Origin: Sphingorhabdus sp. EL138
GTDB taxonomy: Bacteria > Pseudomonadota > Alphaproteobacteria > Sphingomonadales > Sphingomonadaceae
DNA length: 64,000 nucleotides
Assembly: GCF_900258045.1 (NCBI RefSeq)
Contig: NZ_OGVD01000001.1
Location: 105,001 to 169,000 of the forward strand
Reading direction: 5' to 3'
Positions within the stretch are counted from its first letter, which is position 1, and each line of letters begins with the position of its first letter. Below are positions 33,750 through 43,455 of the stretch, one piece after another. Both the position numbers and the translations under genes were made by a program. A model generated the notes under the pieces. The model saw nothing but the letters and a program-made list of their open reading frames with translations. It was not told the origin of the DNA and made no database searches.

Positions 33750-35600
33750 TTAACTAAGGGGCGAGGCTCGCAAGACAGCAAGAAGTAATCGATGCTCTTC
33801 AACCATACGCATTGCAGGATCAGAGATTTCAGAAACGACTTTGTTGGCCGGGACAAATTGCTGATAGCCACTGAACACATATGCCATATTCAGCAAAAAT
33901 CTGTCGCGTTCCGCACTCGCTTCAATTGTTTTCGCAAGATCAAAAATCGGTTCAGATTTCCCCGCATAAACCAACTGTGAAGCCAGCTCCCTCAAAAGCT
34001 GAGACTTCGCCTTCTCCGACTTCACAGCGTAAACTGCCCGCCGGGCAATCTTTAGATATCTGGAATAATCATCTTGTGATCCATGCGTCGTTGCAAAACC
34101 GAAGTTAGCAATTCGGGCCCGCACCTGTATCTCTTGATCCTCAATATGCTGCAATCGCAGTTCTGCTTCTTCATACTGACCGGTTCGCGATTCGTATCGA
34201 GCCAGCATGCTGATGGTAGAGTCGCTTACGGGAACAAAGTCAGGCCCTTCAACGAGGCCAATAGCGGTCGAAATCGCTTTTTCTGCCACAGCGCTTTGAC
34301 CATAATTATCGGCAATTTGGGAGAGACGGATATATCCCTGAACCTGCCTGTCCCGGTTTGACTGAAGCTGCAGCACAGAGACCGCTTCCTGAAACCGCAT
34401 ACTGTGAATCAAGATAATCGCGATGGTGTCCATAGCCGCCTGCTGCACATCTTTATCAGGGATACGCTGGACCAGGCTTGTTGCCAATTTTGAATCCCCC
34501 GAGACGGCGACTGCAGTGGCCAACCGCCTCCAATCATTGTTCCAACGCTCTGCCGGCATTTGCACCTTGCGAGGTTGCGTCGCGCGCAGAGAAATTAGTT
34601 CATCAGCGATAGGACGCCATTCTGTTTGGTCCAGTTTTCCGGCTCCGATATCCAAAATTATTTGTAGCGCAGCGGCACGATCAGCGGGAAAACTGCTGAC
34701 ATCGTCCACCGCCTTCAGCGCGAAGTCGAGCCTTTCTCCAGCAATAGCCGAGCGGGTGAAGCTTTCGAATATGCGGAAGCGATCTTCTGGGTGATCCAGG
34801 GCGGCCATCTTACGCCTCGCCTGGCCAAAAAGTTCCTCCGCGTCAGCCATATGCCCATTTTTCGACAATTCTGCAGCTACCCGGCTTTTGGCCGTAGCTT
34901 CCCATAGAGGGGCTTTTATGTATGCCATTATTTTCGTCGCATCAGCGATCCGGCCTTTGTCAATCAGTGTCATAACAAGCGATTCCAGCACCATGCCTTC
35001 ATGGTTTTCATCACCGTCACTGCTATTTTGAACAAGTTCGAGTGCATCATCGAGCCGACCCTTTAGAGCCAGCGCATGTGAGAGTTGATATACACCTACA
35101 TAACTCGTCGGCTCGCCCGGTTGATTGGTGGCAACCAGCTCCTGCAAAGCCGTATCGACATCAGAAGTCCGCACCAGATTTATGATATAGGCCGCCCTTG
35201 CAGTTTCATAATATTCCGGGGAAACAATCCGGGACAACAAACGCCTGCCCCACTCCACCGGGTTCTCAGTCGGGACAGAAATAATCGCTACAATCGCAGA
35301 GTCTTTGAACGCCGGATTACCTGAATTGTCGGGCATGGAATCGAGTGCGGTTGCTGCCAGATCCAGTCTGCGCAGCAACGCCAGGGCTGTAACACGCCCC
35401 AGCTTGGCCACCGCTTCATCCTCCGGATCCTGCATGGCATTTTCAATTTCCTCCAAACGGACATTAAGCATGTCCACACAAGCTGCATCTTGTGATTCAA
35501 GACAGTTTGCTACGCTGGTTTTAGCCTGAGCCGTGTGACTGGTCAGGGCAAAGCCGGCGGCGGCTAGAAACGCACAGATAGTCAACCGAAGATCAGGCAT
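33750..35600 (-). CDS. Secreted TPR-like helical repeat protein, unknown function
   Basis: 616 aa with a signal peptide (LTICAFLAAAGFALTSHTAQA, cleavage about residue 26). The mature part is a solenoid of helical pairs of about 34 residues with the TPR-like A/G/A spacing: YQLSHALALKGRLDDALEL (about 170), LVMTLIDKGRIADATKIMAYI (about 208), RVAAELSKNGHMADAEELFGQA (about 240), and MDTIAIILIHSMRFQEAVSVLQ (about 390). There are no catalytic motifs. It is likely a periplasmic scaffold or, as in other TPR proteins, a partner-binding protein. It stands alone, converging on the orphan gene. The final residues VLRASPLS are not a membrane anchor. Confidence 0.7.
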   Translation of the reverse strand: MPDLRLTICAFLAAAGFALTSHTAQAKTSVANCLESQDAACVDMLNVRLEEIENAMQDPEDEAVAKLGRVTALALLRRLDLAATALDSMPDNSGNPAFKDSAIVAIISVPTENPVEWGRRLLSRIVSPEYYETARAAYIINLVRTSDVDTALQELVATNQPGEPTSYVGVYQLSHALALKGRLDDALELVQNSSDGDENHEGMVLESLVMTLIDKGRIADATKIMAYIKAPLWEATAKSRVAAELSKNGHMADAEELFGQARRKMAALDHPEDRFRIFESFTRSAIAGERLDFALKAVDDVSSFPADRAAALQIILDIGAGKLDQTEWRPIADELISLRATQPRKVQMPAERWNNDWRRLATAVAVSGDSKLATSLVQRIPDKDVQQAAMDTIAIILIHSMRFQEAVSVLQLQSNRDRQVQGYIRLSQIADNYGQSAVAEKAISTAIGLVEGPDFVPVSDSTISMLARYESRTGQYEEAELRLQHIEDQEIQVRARIANFGFATTHGSQDDYSRYLKIARRAVYAVKSEKAKSQLLRELASQLVYAGKSEPIFDLAKTIEASAERDRFLLNMAYVFSGYQQFVPANKVVSEISDPAMRMVEEHRLLLAVLRASPLS

Positions 35601-36222
35601 TGTTAATGCTCCTGTTGTGAGTAGGCCCCGCCCATTTTCAAGAACTTCTGCTTGGCAAGTCTGGAAGCATTTGGATGTGAGAGGGATGAAGGTCTCGCAA
35701 AACCTGATTCGCCAGATTTGATATCAATTTTACGTGCAATCTCGACAAGCGCGAAGACGCATAACTGCAGAGCAAAGGTGCGGTTTTACGGGTTCTGCCC
35801 TGAGCCTAAACAGGGTATCTGGAACTTGTCTCTAGGGTCGCTGGCTGGCGCGGGGGCTGGTTTAATTCAACCTTTCCAGCCAGTTACCCGGCTTCCCGAT
35901 GCTCGTTTCCCCCCTAAGGAACGACCATACGGGAAGCCAAGAGATACTGTCTTTTCAAGATCATCCGAATGCGGTCCGATATTTTCCTATCATAGTTGAT
36001 GGGCACAAACTGACGTAACACCATGGCAGCTGCCAAATCACCAGTCACACACATGAAGTTCGCTACACTATCCGCATACAGGCGGCCTTGACCATTTGAA
36101 GCTCAGCTTTGCCGATTCTGACGGTTTACAATATGGCGAGACGCTACGGTTAGCCTCCCACAACTCTTTTCTAAAGGTTGGTACACAATGTTTGCGAAGC
36201 CGAGAAAAGCGTCAACGAACGA
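35601..36222. other. Long intergenic region with a strong hairpin
   Basis: About 620 bases between the TPR gene and the globin gene. No frame on either strand shows gene-like features. A long hairpin lies at 35890-35938: GGCTTCCCGATGCTCGTTTCC pairs with GGAACGACCATACGGGAAGCC (9 perfect pairs at the base, most of the next 11, and a CCCCTAA loop). No T-run follows. The left end should contain the promoter of the TPR gene. Confidence 0.4.
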
Positions 36223-36699
36223 TCAGGGGTTTGATGCAGCCCGATATTTTGAGATACTGGATTTGCCAAAGGAACTTTGTATCATTGTCAGAGCAATTCC
36301 ATCATATGCTTTTGTCCACGCCGCTTCCGTCTCGGGCGTAAAATCGGAGCCGAGAACATCTCGAATCATATGGAGAAGTGCACGGCCAACATCTTCATAA
36401 TGCTCGATCTTTACTCCGTAGACCAAATGACGTCTCGCGAGATCTCCCAGCATTGGCAACAAATCCGGCAAGTTATGAATTTGCGACACGATCATGCCCA
36501 GCATGTTTGTCAATTTTTCGGATTGAACCGAAATATCTCCCACAAATAATCCGCGAAGCTCCGGCTTGTCGTCAAACAATCTTTGATAGAAGATTTCTCC
36601 TGCACGGGCATTTTCAACACTGACGTTGAGGAAACTTCTCCGGACAATATCAATCTCTGACACAGTCAGAATATCCTGAGCCTTTGATTGATGAACCAT
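36223..36699 (-). CDS. Bacterial haemoglobin-like globin (Vgb type)
   Basis: 158 aa. The single-domain globin layout is clear: SEIDIVRRSFLNVSVENARAGEIFYQRLFDDKPELRGLF near the N-terminus (helices A-C with the B10 Tyr in FYQRLF), SEKLTNMLGMIVSQIHNLPDLLPMLGDLARRH, where the His of RRHLVYGVK (about residue 92) is the proximal haem ligand, then HYEDVGRALLHMIRDVLG and a closing AWTKAYDGIALTMIQ. It binds haem and O2 or NO in the cytoplasm. The start at 36699 is chosen over an upstream ATG at 36765 since the extra 22 residues do not fit the family. No reductase domain follows, so it is not a flavohaemoglobin. Confidence 0.88.
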   Translation of the reverse strand: MVHQSKAQDILTVSEIDIVRRSFLNVSVENARAGEIFYQRLFDDKPELRGLFVGDISVQSEKLTNMLGMIVSQIHNLPDLLPMLGDLARRHLVYGVKIEHYEDVGRALLHMIRDVLGSDFTPETEAAWTKAYDGIALTMIQSSFGKSSISKYRAASNP

Positions 36700-37099
36700 A
36701 AGATTTAGACTCCCGCAATATGGTGGATATCCACCGAAAATCGTAACAACCAACGAAGGTAGCAACGGACTTTTGTGGTCAAAAACGCGAAAAACTCATG
36801 CCTATGTCAACCTGTACCGATTTCCTCCAAATGCCTCGATAATCGGCGGCATTGAACCCGAAAATCCGCAATAGCTTCATGCAACAAAATGGGCTGCTGG
36901 CATGGTGTGACTTCATCGCCCTCGTTCAGCTTATAAAAATTTGACGCAGGTCTTCCAATAGGCATCCGTGCACTACCGCATTGCATCTATGCCGGTTCCT
37001 GCGCGGAAGCGGTGCGGCTAAAGTCAGCTTATAACCCGCAGACAGCAAATTTTTTCCAATTGGGGACACCCCCCACTTGAACTTCAGAGGATATCACAA
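36700..37099. other. Intergenic region between globin and a small gene
   Basis: 400 bases without a credible gene. It should hold the divergent promoters of the globin gene and of the small reading frame at 37100. AGAGG at 37086-37090 is a plausible ribosome site for the latter. No FNR or CRP box with the usual spacing is seen. Confidence 0.35.
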
Positions 37100-37498
37100 A
37101 TGTTGCAACAATGTGCAGACCCAATATCCTGCAAGGATGTTTCGGTTGTCGCTGACAGCAAAATGAAACGGGTCCCGGCTAGCGCTGTGAAAAGCTCCGA
37201 GCTTGAAGAATTGGCTTATGCGCCAACATCATTTTTGACCAAAGATGTTCCCGGTCCACACACAGAAGCAGATTCCCGACAGAGTAAAAGCATAAAGGAA
37301 AGTGAGGCCAGGCTCCTGCCAAGGCTGAAGACGCCGGATAGATCACCTCCTTTCATTCATTTTGAACGGAAACATCGCCGGCCACTTTCCTTATCTCTGC
37401 ATAGCCATTTACGAGCATCGCGAAACTGGCGGATAGTCAAAAGCTTGTTGGCATTATATCTGAGCCTGGTGATATTGATGCTTTGGAGTCTCGGATAG
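37100..37498 (+). CDS. Possible small tail-anchored membrane protein
   Basis: 132 aa, unrecognised. The first 100 residues are hydrophilic and low in complexity, with many Ser, Lys and Glu. The last 25 form one hydrophobic helix (IVKSLLALYLSLVILMLWSL), so a product would be tail-anchored in the inner membrane. A ribosome site (AGAGG) sits 9 bases upstream of the ATG. No homologue or motif is recognised, so this could be a chance frame. Confidence 0.4.
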   Translation: MLQQCADPISCKDVSVVADSKMKRVPASAVKSSELEELAYAPTSFLTKDVPGPHTEADSRQSKSIKESEARLLPRLKTPDRSPPFIHFERKHRRPLSLSLHSHLRASRNWRIVKSLLALYLSLVILMLWSLG

Positions 37499-37641
37499 GA
37501 TCTGCTTTTTTCGAAGCCAATCCACACAAGGCTGATGCATCGGCGCAATACATAATGTGGCAAGTTTGCGGTGAAATACGGGCTGAGGCCTTGCAGCTGT
37601 GCTAAAGAGTTTATTCCCTGCCCGCTACCCCGGAGCCTTCT

Positions 37642-38190
37642 ATGCAACCTGTTGTCTATGACGTAGCCGTATCTATTGATTGTTACATCTCTGGCCCGGA
37701 TGGGGATATATCGAAATTCGCGCATGAAGGTCCGGTTGTCGATGACTATAATCAGAGGCTATCCACCTATGCATGCGCTATCATGGGTCGGAAGACGTAT
37801 GAATTTGGCTATAAGTACGGGCTGGAACCCGGCGGCAATCCTTATCCACATCTCAGAACCCATATATTTTCACAGACACTCAATCTTCCCGCAGAACGAG
37901 AGGTGGGGCTTGTGCGCAACGACCAGAAGGCGTTTTTGCAGAAGTTGCGGAAAGAGCAGGATGGCCCAATCTATCTTTGTGGTGGCGGTGATTTTGCCGG
38001 TTCGCTCATGATCGATGGCGAGATTGACATTATCCGCCTCAAAAGGGCCCCGATCTTTCTGGGCGGCGGAACAAAGCTGTTTGGTGACACAGCTTGCAGC
38101 GGCAATGTGTCTTGTACGGGTTCGAAACTATATGACGGCGGTTACATATTTCAGGAGTTCACTTCGTCGGCATTGCAAGAGAGGATTTGA
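37642..38190 (+). CDS. Dihydrofolate-reductase-fold protein (RibD C-terminal family)
   Basis: 182 aa of the RibD_C / YyaP-YyaK family. Family marks are VSIDCYISGPDGD (about residues 9-21), ACAIMGRKTYEFG (about 44-56), the NADPH-binding glycine run IYLCGGGDFAGSLM (about 112-125) and APIFLGGGTKLF (about 137-148). GGAG lies just upstream of the ATG. The substrate is unknown: members reduce pyrimidine or folate-like compounds or act on drugs. It is cytoplasmic, with no partner genes nearby. Confidence 0.85.
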   Translation: MQPVVYDVAVSIDCYISGPDGDISKFAHEGPVVDDYNQRLSTYACAIMGRKTYEFGYKYGLEPGGNPYPHLRTHIFSQTLNLPAEREVGLVRNDQKAFLQKLRKEQDGPIYLCGGGDFAGSLMIDGEIDIIRLKRAPIFLGGGTKLFGDTACSGNVSCTGSKLYDGGYIFQEFTSSALQERI

Positions 38191-38286
38191 TTATCGATCA
38201 GCAGGCCTATAGTCTTCATTAAGTTTGTCGCGCTGGCACTCTCCAGTCGCGGTTGTATTGGATACGCGATAAATTGGAGACTGGAC

Positions 38287-39876
38287 ATGGCTGATGGCCA
38301 GCAGCAGGCGATAGCACCTCGTCGCAACGGCTTTACCCGCTTTCTTGACGGAGTCGAATGGCTCGGGAATCTGTTACCACACCCGGTAACCCTGTTTGCT
38401 GTGCTGGCAATCGGTGTCGTTTTCCTGTCCGGCCTATTGGGCTGGATGGGCGTCGCCGTTGTTGATCCGCGGCCTGCGGGTGCGCCGGGCGTTGCAGAGG
38501 ACGGTATGATCCGGGCCGTCAGCCTGCTCGATGGCGACGGTATCCGGCGTATCTTCACCAACCTTGTTACCAACTTCACCAGTTTTGCGCCGCTAGGCGT
38601 GGTATTGGTGGCTATGATTGGTGTTGGTGTAGCCGAAAAATCGGGTTTGCTATCGGCCGCCGTGCGCTCCATGGTTCTGTCGGCTCCGCCTCATATGGTA
38701 ACAGTAGCCATCGTCTTTGCCGGCATTGTTTCCAACACCGCATCGGAAGTGGGTTATGTCGTTTTAATCCCGCTCGCCGGCGCAATTTTCTATGCCCTCG
38801 GTCGCCATCCTCTGGCCGGCATGGCAGCGGCCTTTGCGGGTGTTTCAGGCGGCTATAGCGCGAACCTGCTAATAGGTACGATCGATCCCTTGCTCGCCGG
38901 AATCACCCAGGAAGCGGCGCGCCTTATTGATCCCGACTATACGGTCGTAGCGACGGCCAACTGGTATTTCATGATCGGGTCCACTTTCCTGATTACTATC
39001 ATCGGCTCGCTGGTAACAATCTTCATCGTTGAGCCTAAGCTGGGCACATATGATCCGTCCGGGGCTGATTCCACTATTCTCGATGACCATATGATGGAAG
39101 AGATTAGTCCAACGGAGCGCAAGGGGCTGCGCTGGGCCGGGATTGCGCTGCTCGGTGTCCTTGGCCTAATGGCCCTGACCTTGCTGCCTGACTGGGGCGT
39201 GCTGCGCAATCCGGACACCGGTGATCGCATTGATTCACCATTTTTCGACGGCTTTGTAGTCTGGATCCTGATTTTCTTTGTGGTCACGGGCTACACATAT
39301 GGACGTGTGGTCGGCGTCATGAAAAGTGACCGGGATGTGATTGATGCCATGGCGCAGGCGCTCGCGTCACTTGGCCTCTACATAGTCCTGGTTTTCTTCG
39401 CAGCCCAGTTTGTCGCCTTCTTTGGCTGGACCAATTTGGGTGCTATCACGGCGGTAACGGGATCACAATTTCTGCTCGATACAGGAATGACCGGCCCCGC
39501 CATCTTCTTTTTCTTCATTCTGATCTGCGCTCTCATCAACCTGTCGCTGGGTTCAGCGTCAGCGCAATGGGCGGTCACAGCCCCAATTTTCGTGCCCATG
39601 CTGATGCTGATCGGCTACGCGCCGGAGGCCATTCAGGCGGCTTACCGAATTGGCGATTCGACGACCAACATCATAACACCGATGATGAGTTATTTCGGCC
39701 TGATCCTCGCATGGGCGACACGCTATGATAAGAATCTTGGCGTGGGTACCTTGATCGCGATGATGCTGCCCTATACGATCTTCTTCCTGCTATTCTGGTC
39801 CGCTTTCTTCTTTGTCTGGACGTTCGTCATAGGATTGCCAGTCGGCCCGGGATCACCGACCTATTACACGCCCTGA
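38287..39876 (+). CDS. AbgT-family transporter
   Basis: 529 aa with about ten to twelve hydrophobic helices. The sequence matches the AbgT family (PF03806): FLDGVEWLGNLLPHPVTLFAVLAI at the start, APLGVVLVAMIGVGVAEKSGL (about 100), IVSNTASEVGYVVLIPL (about 150), GVSGGYSANLLIGTIDPLLAG (about 185) and a closing GDSTTNIITPMMSYFGLIL (about 457). E. coli AbgT imports p-aminobenzoyl-glutamate, while other members export sulfonamides. There is no abgA or abgB hydrolase gene nearby, so the drug-efflux or another role is as likely. GGAGAC lies upstream of the ATG. Confidence 0.92.
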   Translation: MADGQQQAIAPRRNGFTRFLDGVEWLGNLLPHPVTLFAVLAIGVVFLSGLLGWMGVAVVDPRPAGAPGVAEDGMIRAVSLLDGDGIRRIFTNLVTNFTSFAPLGVVLVAMIGVGVAEKSGLLSAAVRSMVLSAPPHMVTVAIVFAGIVSNTASEVGYVVLIPLAGAIFYALGRHPLAGMAAAFAGVSGGYSANLLIGTIDPLLAGITQEAARLIDPDYTVVATANWYFMIGSTFLITIIGSLVTIFIVEPKLGTYDPSGADSTILDDHMMEEISPTERKGLRWAGIALLGVLGLMALTLLPDWGVLRNPDTGDRIDSPFFDGFVVWILIFFVVTGYTYGRVVGVMKSDRDVIDAMAQALASLGLYIVLVFFAAQFVAFFGWTNLGAITAVTGSQFLLDTGMTGPAIFFFFILICALINLSLGSASAQWAVTAPIFVPMLMLIGYAPEAIQAAYRIGDSTTNIITPMMSYFGLILAWATRYDKNLGVGTLIAMMLPYTIFFLLFWSAFFFVWTFVIGLPVGPGSPTYYTP

Positions 39877-39963
39877 TCAAACCACAGAGTCGAAAGACAC
39901 TAGCAAACCGGTGGCCCGATCATACACCTGTTTGCAGACGCCTTTCGAACCAGCCGGAGCCGA

Positions 39964-40257
39964 TTAAATCCCGTCGAGATATTCGATCACGGGAGCTCCC
40001 GCCATACATGGAGCCAGCTTTGGGCCGCTGGCGCGAAAATGATCCGATTTGCCGTGAGCATCCAGCGCCGCCTGATCAACATAGCGCTCCAGCACTTTAT
40101 ATTGCTGGGGATTGTCCTTGCATTGAAACACAGAGTAAAACTCGTTGCCCGGCTCATTCTCCCGAACGGCAGCCATCAGTTCACTAAAGGCTGCTTCAAA
40201 ATCAGCGTTTTTGCCTTCCGCTACCGTCAAAGTCGCCAATACGCCTACGCCTGCCAT
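39964..40257 (-). CDS. Antibiotic biosynthesis monooxygenase (ABM) family protein
   Basis: 97 aa with the ferredoxin-like ABM fold (PF03992): VLATLTVAEGKNADFEAAFSELMAAVRENEPGN, then YSVFQCKDNPQQYKVLERYVDQAALDAHGKSDHFRA. The tyrosine-rich strand and the HGKSDHF turn are typical of quinol or haem-type monooxygenases of this family. The biological substrate is not known; housekeeping members act on quinols. It is a single gene with convergent AbgT. Confidence 0.85.
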   Translation of the reverse strand: MAGVGVLATLTVAEGKNADFEAAFSELMAAVRENEPGNEFYSVFQCKDNPQQYKVLERYVDQAALDAHGKSDHFRASGPKLAPCMAGAPVIEYLDGI

Positions 40258-40340
40258 ATTCTAGTCTCCTGATCATTTTATGTTGATGTGAAAAAGACTG
40301 TTGCGGAGTCAACAGTGTCACGCAAGTTTAATCTGGAGGT

Positions 40341-40835
40341 TCACCAAAATCGGCTGCCAGGAATACCCTTGAACGGGCCAGCAACATGCGACGTGATCCA
40401 GCCGCCATAAAAGCCGCCCGGTTGCGGGGTAACCGTTTCGCCATCAACAAGACATTGGTCAAACGGTTCGGGATAGAAGGCAACATGATTGCGGATCATT
40501 GCGAAAGACGCGGTGGGTTCCGGATAAGTCCAGGCGGCAGCTTCCAGCGAGTCTCCGTCAATGGTTGCATCAAGGTAACGCGCCTGCCCTTTCCATTCAC
40601 AAAGTGAGCGCTTTGGGTTGGCGCATAAATGGGTCCACGTCACATCTTCCGGCGGGAAGTAATAGGTCGGTGGATGGCTTGTTTCCAACGTCCGATAACC
40701 AGCATGCGTGCTGGCAATTTCTACACCCTTGTGAATGATCTGCAAGTGACGCCTATTGGCTTCTGCAATAGCCGGCCGGGGATAATCCCAGACACTTTCC
40801 TGACCAGGTTTGGTGGGCTCAGGAGGAATATTCAC
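40341..40835 (-). CDS. DUF427 domain protein
   Basis: 164 aa with the DUF427 (PF04248) pattern: ESVWDYPRPAI at the start, HKGVEIASTHAGYRTLETSHPPTYYFPPEDV, WKGQARYLDATI and the closing YGGWITSHVAGPFKG. The domain is small and beta-rich and its function is not settled. The GTG at 40835 is chosen over the TTG at 40862 because GAGG lies 8 bases upstream and family members begin near that point. Confidence 0.85.
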   Translation of the reverse strand: MNIPPEPTKPGQESVWDYPRPAIAEANRRHLQIIHKGVEIASTHAGYRTLETSHPPTYYFPPEDVTWTHLCANPKRSLCEWKGQARYLDATIDGDSLEAAAWTYPEPTASFAMIRNHVAFYPEPFDQCLVDGETVTPQPGGFYGGWITSHVAGPFKGIPGSRFW

Positions 40836-40964
40836 GCGATTTCCCTCGGGCACGAGGGACAAGAAGTGACAAACCAGACAGTGACTACAGACATTTCTCC
40901 CCGTTACGGGATATCTGAGCCGCTGTCTGGCTGTACTTTGTTCGGTATTGGATGTGACGCCTTT

Positions 40965-42143
40965 TTAAAGGACTTCGAACAATCCTGCTGCGCCTTGACC
41001 GCCGCCAATGCACATTGTGACAACGGCATATTTCGCACCGCGGCGCTTGCCTTCGATCAGTGCGTGGCCGGTACAACGTGCGCCGGTCATGCCGTAAGGG
41101 TGACCGATAGAGATAGAGCCGCCGTTTACGTTCAATAGTTCGTCAGGAATGCCCAGTTTTTGCTGACAATAAAGCACCTGTACGGCAAAGGCTTCGTTCA
41201 GTTCCCAAAGGCCGATATCGTCCATTTTCAGGTCGAATTTTTCAAGCAATTTGGGGATTGCGAAAACCGGACCAATGCCCATTTCATCGGGCTTGGTGCC
41301 CGCCACTGCCATGCCGACATAGCGGCCGAGCGGGTTCAGACCTGCTTTTTCAGCAGCACTGGCTTCCATCACCACGCTGGCGGAACTACCGTCAGATAGC
41401 TGCGATGCGTTACCGGCGGTGATGATCTTGTCAGGACCAAGAACGGGGCCAAGGCTTTGCAAACCTTCCAGTGTCGTTGAAGGGCGATTGCCTTCATCTT
41501 TGCTGAGCGTGATTTCGTGCATGGAAATCTCTTTGGTTTCCTTGTCCTGCACACCCATGGTTGCAGTAACCTCGACAATCTCATCGTCAAACTTGCCCGC
41601 TTCCTGAGCTGCGGCAGTGCGTTGCTGGGATTTGAGTGCATATTCGTCGCAGGCTTCGCGGGAGATGCCATAGCGTTCGCCAACCACTTCAGCGGTTTGC
41701 AGCATCGGCATATAGATATCGTCATGCATCGCCACCAGCGCCTTATCTGGCGCCATACGCATTTCAGGAGTTTGTACGGTCGAGATAGAATCCTGTCCGC
41801 CGCCTACAACGACATCCATGCGGTCAATCGTGACCTGCTTGGAGGCTGTGGCAATGGCCATCAGACCGGATGAACATTGGCGGTCCAGCGTCATGCCCGG
41901 AACTTCGATCGGGAAACCGGAGCGTAGCGCCACATTACGGCCAAGATTACCGCCCTGTGTGCCTTGTTGCAGCGCGCTGCCCCAAACCACGTCTTCGACA
42001 GTCGCAGGGTCAATGCCGGCGCGTTCAACAGCGGCTTTGGCTGAATAGCTGCCGAGGGTTGGACCAGCGGTTGCGTTGAAGGCGCCTTTATAAGCACGTC
42101 CGATGGGGGTCCGGGCGGTGGAAACGATGACTGCGTCACGCAT
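40965..42143 (-). CDS. Acetyl-CoA acyltransferase (thiolase)
   Basis: 392 aa, the usual thiolase length. The nucleophile Cys is in [13 protein letters not shown] (about residue 89), the general-base His in [17 protein letters not shown] (about 350), and the second Cys in [14 protein letters not shown] (about 380). N-terminal [18 protein letters not shown] is typical. It condenses or cleaves acyl-CoA thioesters in fatty-acid breakdown or ketone metabolism; which direction cannot be told from sequence. No other beta-oxidation gene is next to it. Confidence 0.93.
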   Translation of the reverse strand: MRDAVIVSTARTPIGRAYKGAFNATAGPTLGSYSAKAAVERAGIDPATVEDVVWGSALQQGTQGGNLGRNVALRSGFPIEVPGMTLDRQCSSGLMAIATASKQVTIDRMDVVVGGGQDSISTVQTPEMRMAPDKALVAMHDDIYMPMLQTAEVVGERYGISREACDEYALKSQQRTAAAQEAGKFDDEIVEVTATMGVQDKETKEISMHEITLSKDEGNRPSTTLEGLQSLGPVLGPDKIITAGNASQLSDGSSASVVMEASAAEKAGLNPLGRYVGMAVAGTKPDEMGIGPVFAIPKLLEKFDLKMDDIGLWELNEAFAVQVLYCQQKLGIPDELLNVNGGSISIGHPYGMTGARCTGHALIEGKRRGAKYAVVTMCIGGGQGAAGLFEVL

Positions 42144-42321
42144 GATAGTGATCCTTTATTGTGAGATTTCTGAGTCGAATTTGGAGCGTATAATCTCTTT
42201 TAATCGGCCAATTAACAAGGTTTTTCTTTGCTACTGGTCCTGACAGGTTTTCGCCTTTGCGCTGACGCTACGGCAAGCTAGCTCCTACACGAAAAGAGGA
42301 AAATTCCGCTCGCCGATCCAG

Positions 42322-43455
42322 CTATATTGCCGCGCCGTCTGGCCCGGCTGTAAAGTTCATCTGTGTCGGATAAGCAAATTCAATGCCTTCTTCAGCAAAG
42401 CGTTTGACAATGGCCAAGCCGACATCGTTGCGGCCTTTAAAGACTTCTTCCCATCTGGCACTGAAAATTTCAAACTCCATGCGAAAGTTTAGCGAGCTAT
42501 CGCCAAAACCGATAAAACCACAACGGACATAGTAAAATCCAAGGTCCTCAACGATGGATTTGAAAATGTCGGGAATGGCATCAAGCTGCTCTGGCGTGGT
42601 CTGATAGATGACACCGATGGGAAAGCGGATGCGGCGTTTTGTAAGCCGTGTGAGATTGCGTAGCTGCTTGTCGAGCAGGTTGGCGTTGGAAACAATCACC
42701 TGCTCGCCGGTAATGCTTCTCAGCCTTGTGGTTTTTAAACCGGTCGCTTCAACGCTGCCATCAAATCCATCGAACATGATCGAATCTCCTTTTTGAAAAG
42801 GCTTGTCGAAAATGATCGAAAGGGCCGCGAACAGATCGGAAAATATACCCTGCGCAGCCAGACCGATGGCAATGCCACCAACGCCAAGGCCCGCCACTAG
42901 CGCGGTCACATTAACCCCGATATTGTCGAGAATGATGACGGCAGCAATTACCGCCAACGCTATGGTCACCATTAAACGGATCAAGTCGCGCGCATTTTGC
43001 AGCTCTGCCCGACCGCGATCCGACAGCATGATTTTGCGGTCAATCAGTCCCAATATAATCGCCCGCAACCAGATGGCCGATTGGAAAACGAGCGCTATGA
43101 AAAATATCAAATCAATCAATCCAGCAAGCTGGTCAGGCGCTTGGGCGATGCCCGCTACCATCTTGATCGACAGGGCGAGGAGAAAAAACATCCCTGTCCG
43201 TGATACCGTACGCAGTATCAGCGTCGCTGCACCGCGCTCATCATCAGCACGGTTATTGGATAGCTTCGTCAAACGCCCCTTGACGGCGGATAGCAGCAGG
43301 AAAATCCCGACGGCGAGTATCGTCGCGATGATCAGTTCCACATAATGAGTTGTGATCCAGGTCAGGCTCTCCCGCCCAAATTTTTCCATATCAAAACCGC
43401 CTGCTTCCGTCAGGTTAAGCGGCGATTCTATTCCATCCGTAACGTTTGATTTCAT
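42322..43455 (-). CDS. Small-conductance mechanosensitive channel (MscS family)
   Basis: 377 aa. It has three or four N-terminal hydrophobic helices and the glycine/alanine-rich pore helix VTALVAGLGVGGIAIGLAAQGIFSDLFAALSIIFDKPF (about 190-230), followed by the beta domain start KGDSIMFDGFDGSVEATGLKTTRLRS and VSNANLLDKQLRNLTR. The cytoplasmic vestibule domain follows to the C-terminus. It opens under membrane tension to release solutes. Its ATG overlaps the tlyA stop by 4 bases (ATGA), so it is translated in coupling with it. Confidence 0.93.
   Translation of the reverse strand: MKSNVTDGIESPLNLTEAGGFDMEKFGRESLTWITTHYVELIIATILAVGIFLLLSAVKGRLTKLSNNRADDERGAATLILRTVSRTGMFFLLALSIKMVAGIAQAPDQLAGLIDLIFFIALVFQSAIWLRAIILGLIDRKIMLSDRGRAELQNARDLIRLMVTIALAVIAAVIILDNIGVNVTALVAGLGVGGIAIGLAAQGIFSDLFAALSIIFDKPFQKGDSIMFDGFDGSVEATGLKTTRLRSITGEQVIVSNANLLDKQLRNLTRLTKRRIRFPIGVIYQTTPEQLDAIPDIFKSIVEDLGFYYVRCGFIGFGDSSLNFRMEFEIFSARWEEVFKGRNDVGLAIVKRFAEEGIEFAYPTQMNFTAGPDGAAI

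Noticed and set aside
35652-35999. 115-aa frame upstream of the TPR gene
   Set aside because: No ribosome site; it crosses the strong hairpin, has no recognisable domain and lies in DNA with no coding signal.
36096-36341. 81-aa frame overlapping the end of the globin gene
   Set aside because: It runs over the globin stop region on the opposite strand, with no start signal and no domain.
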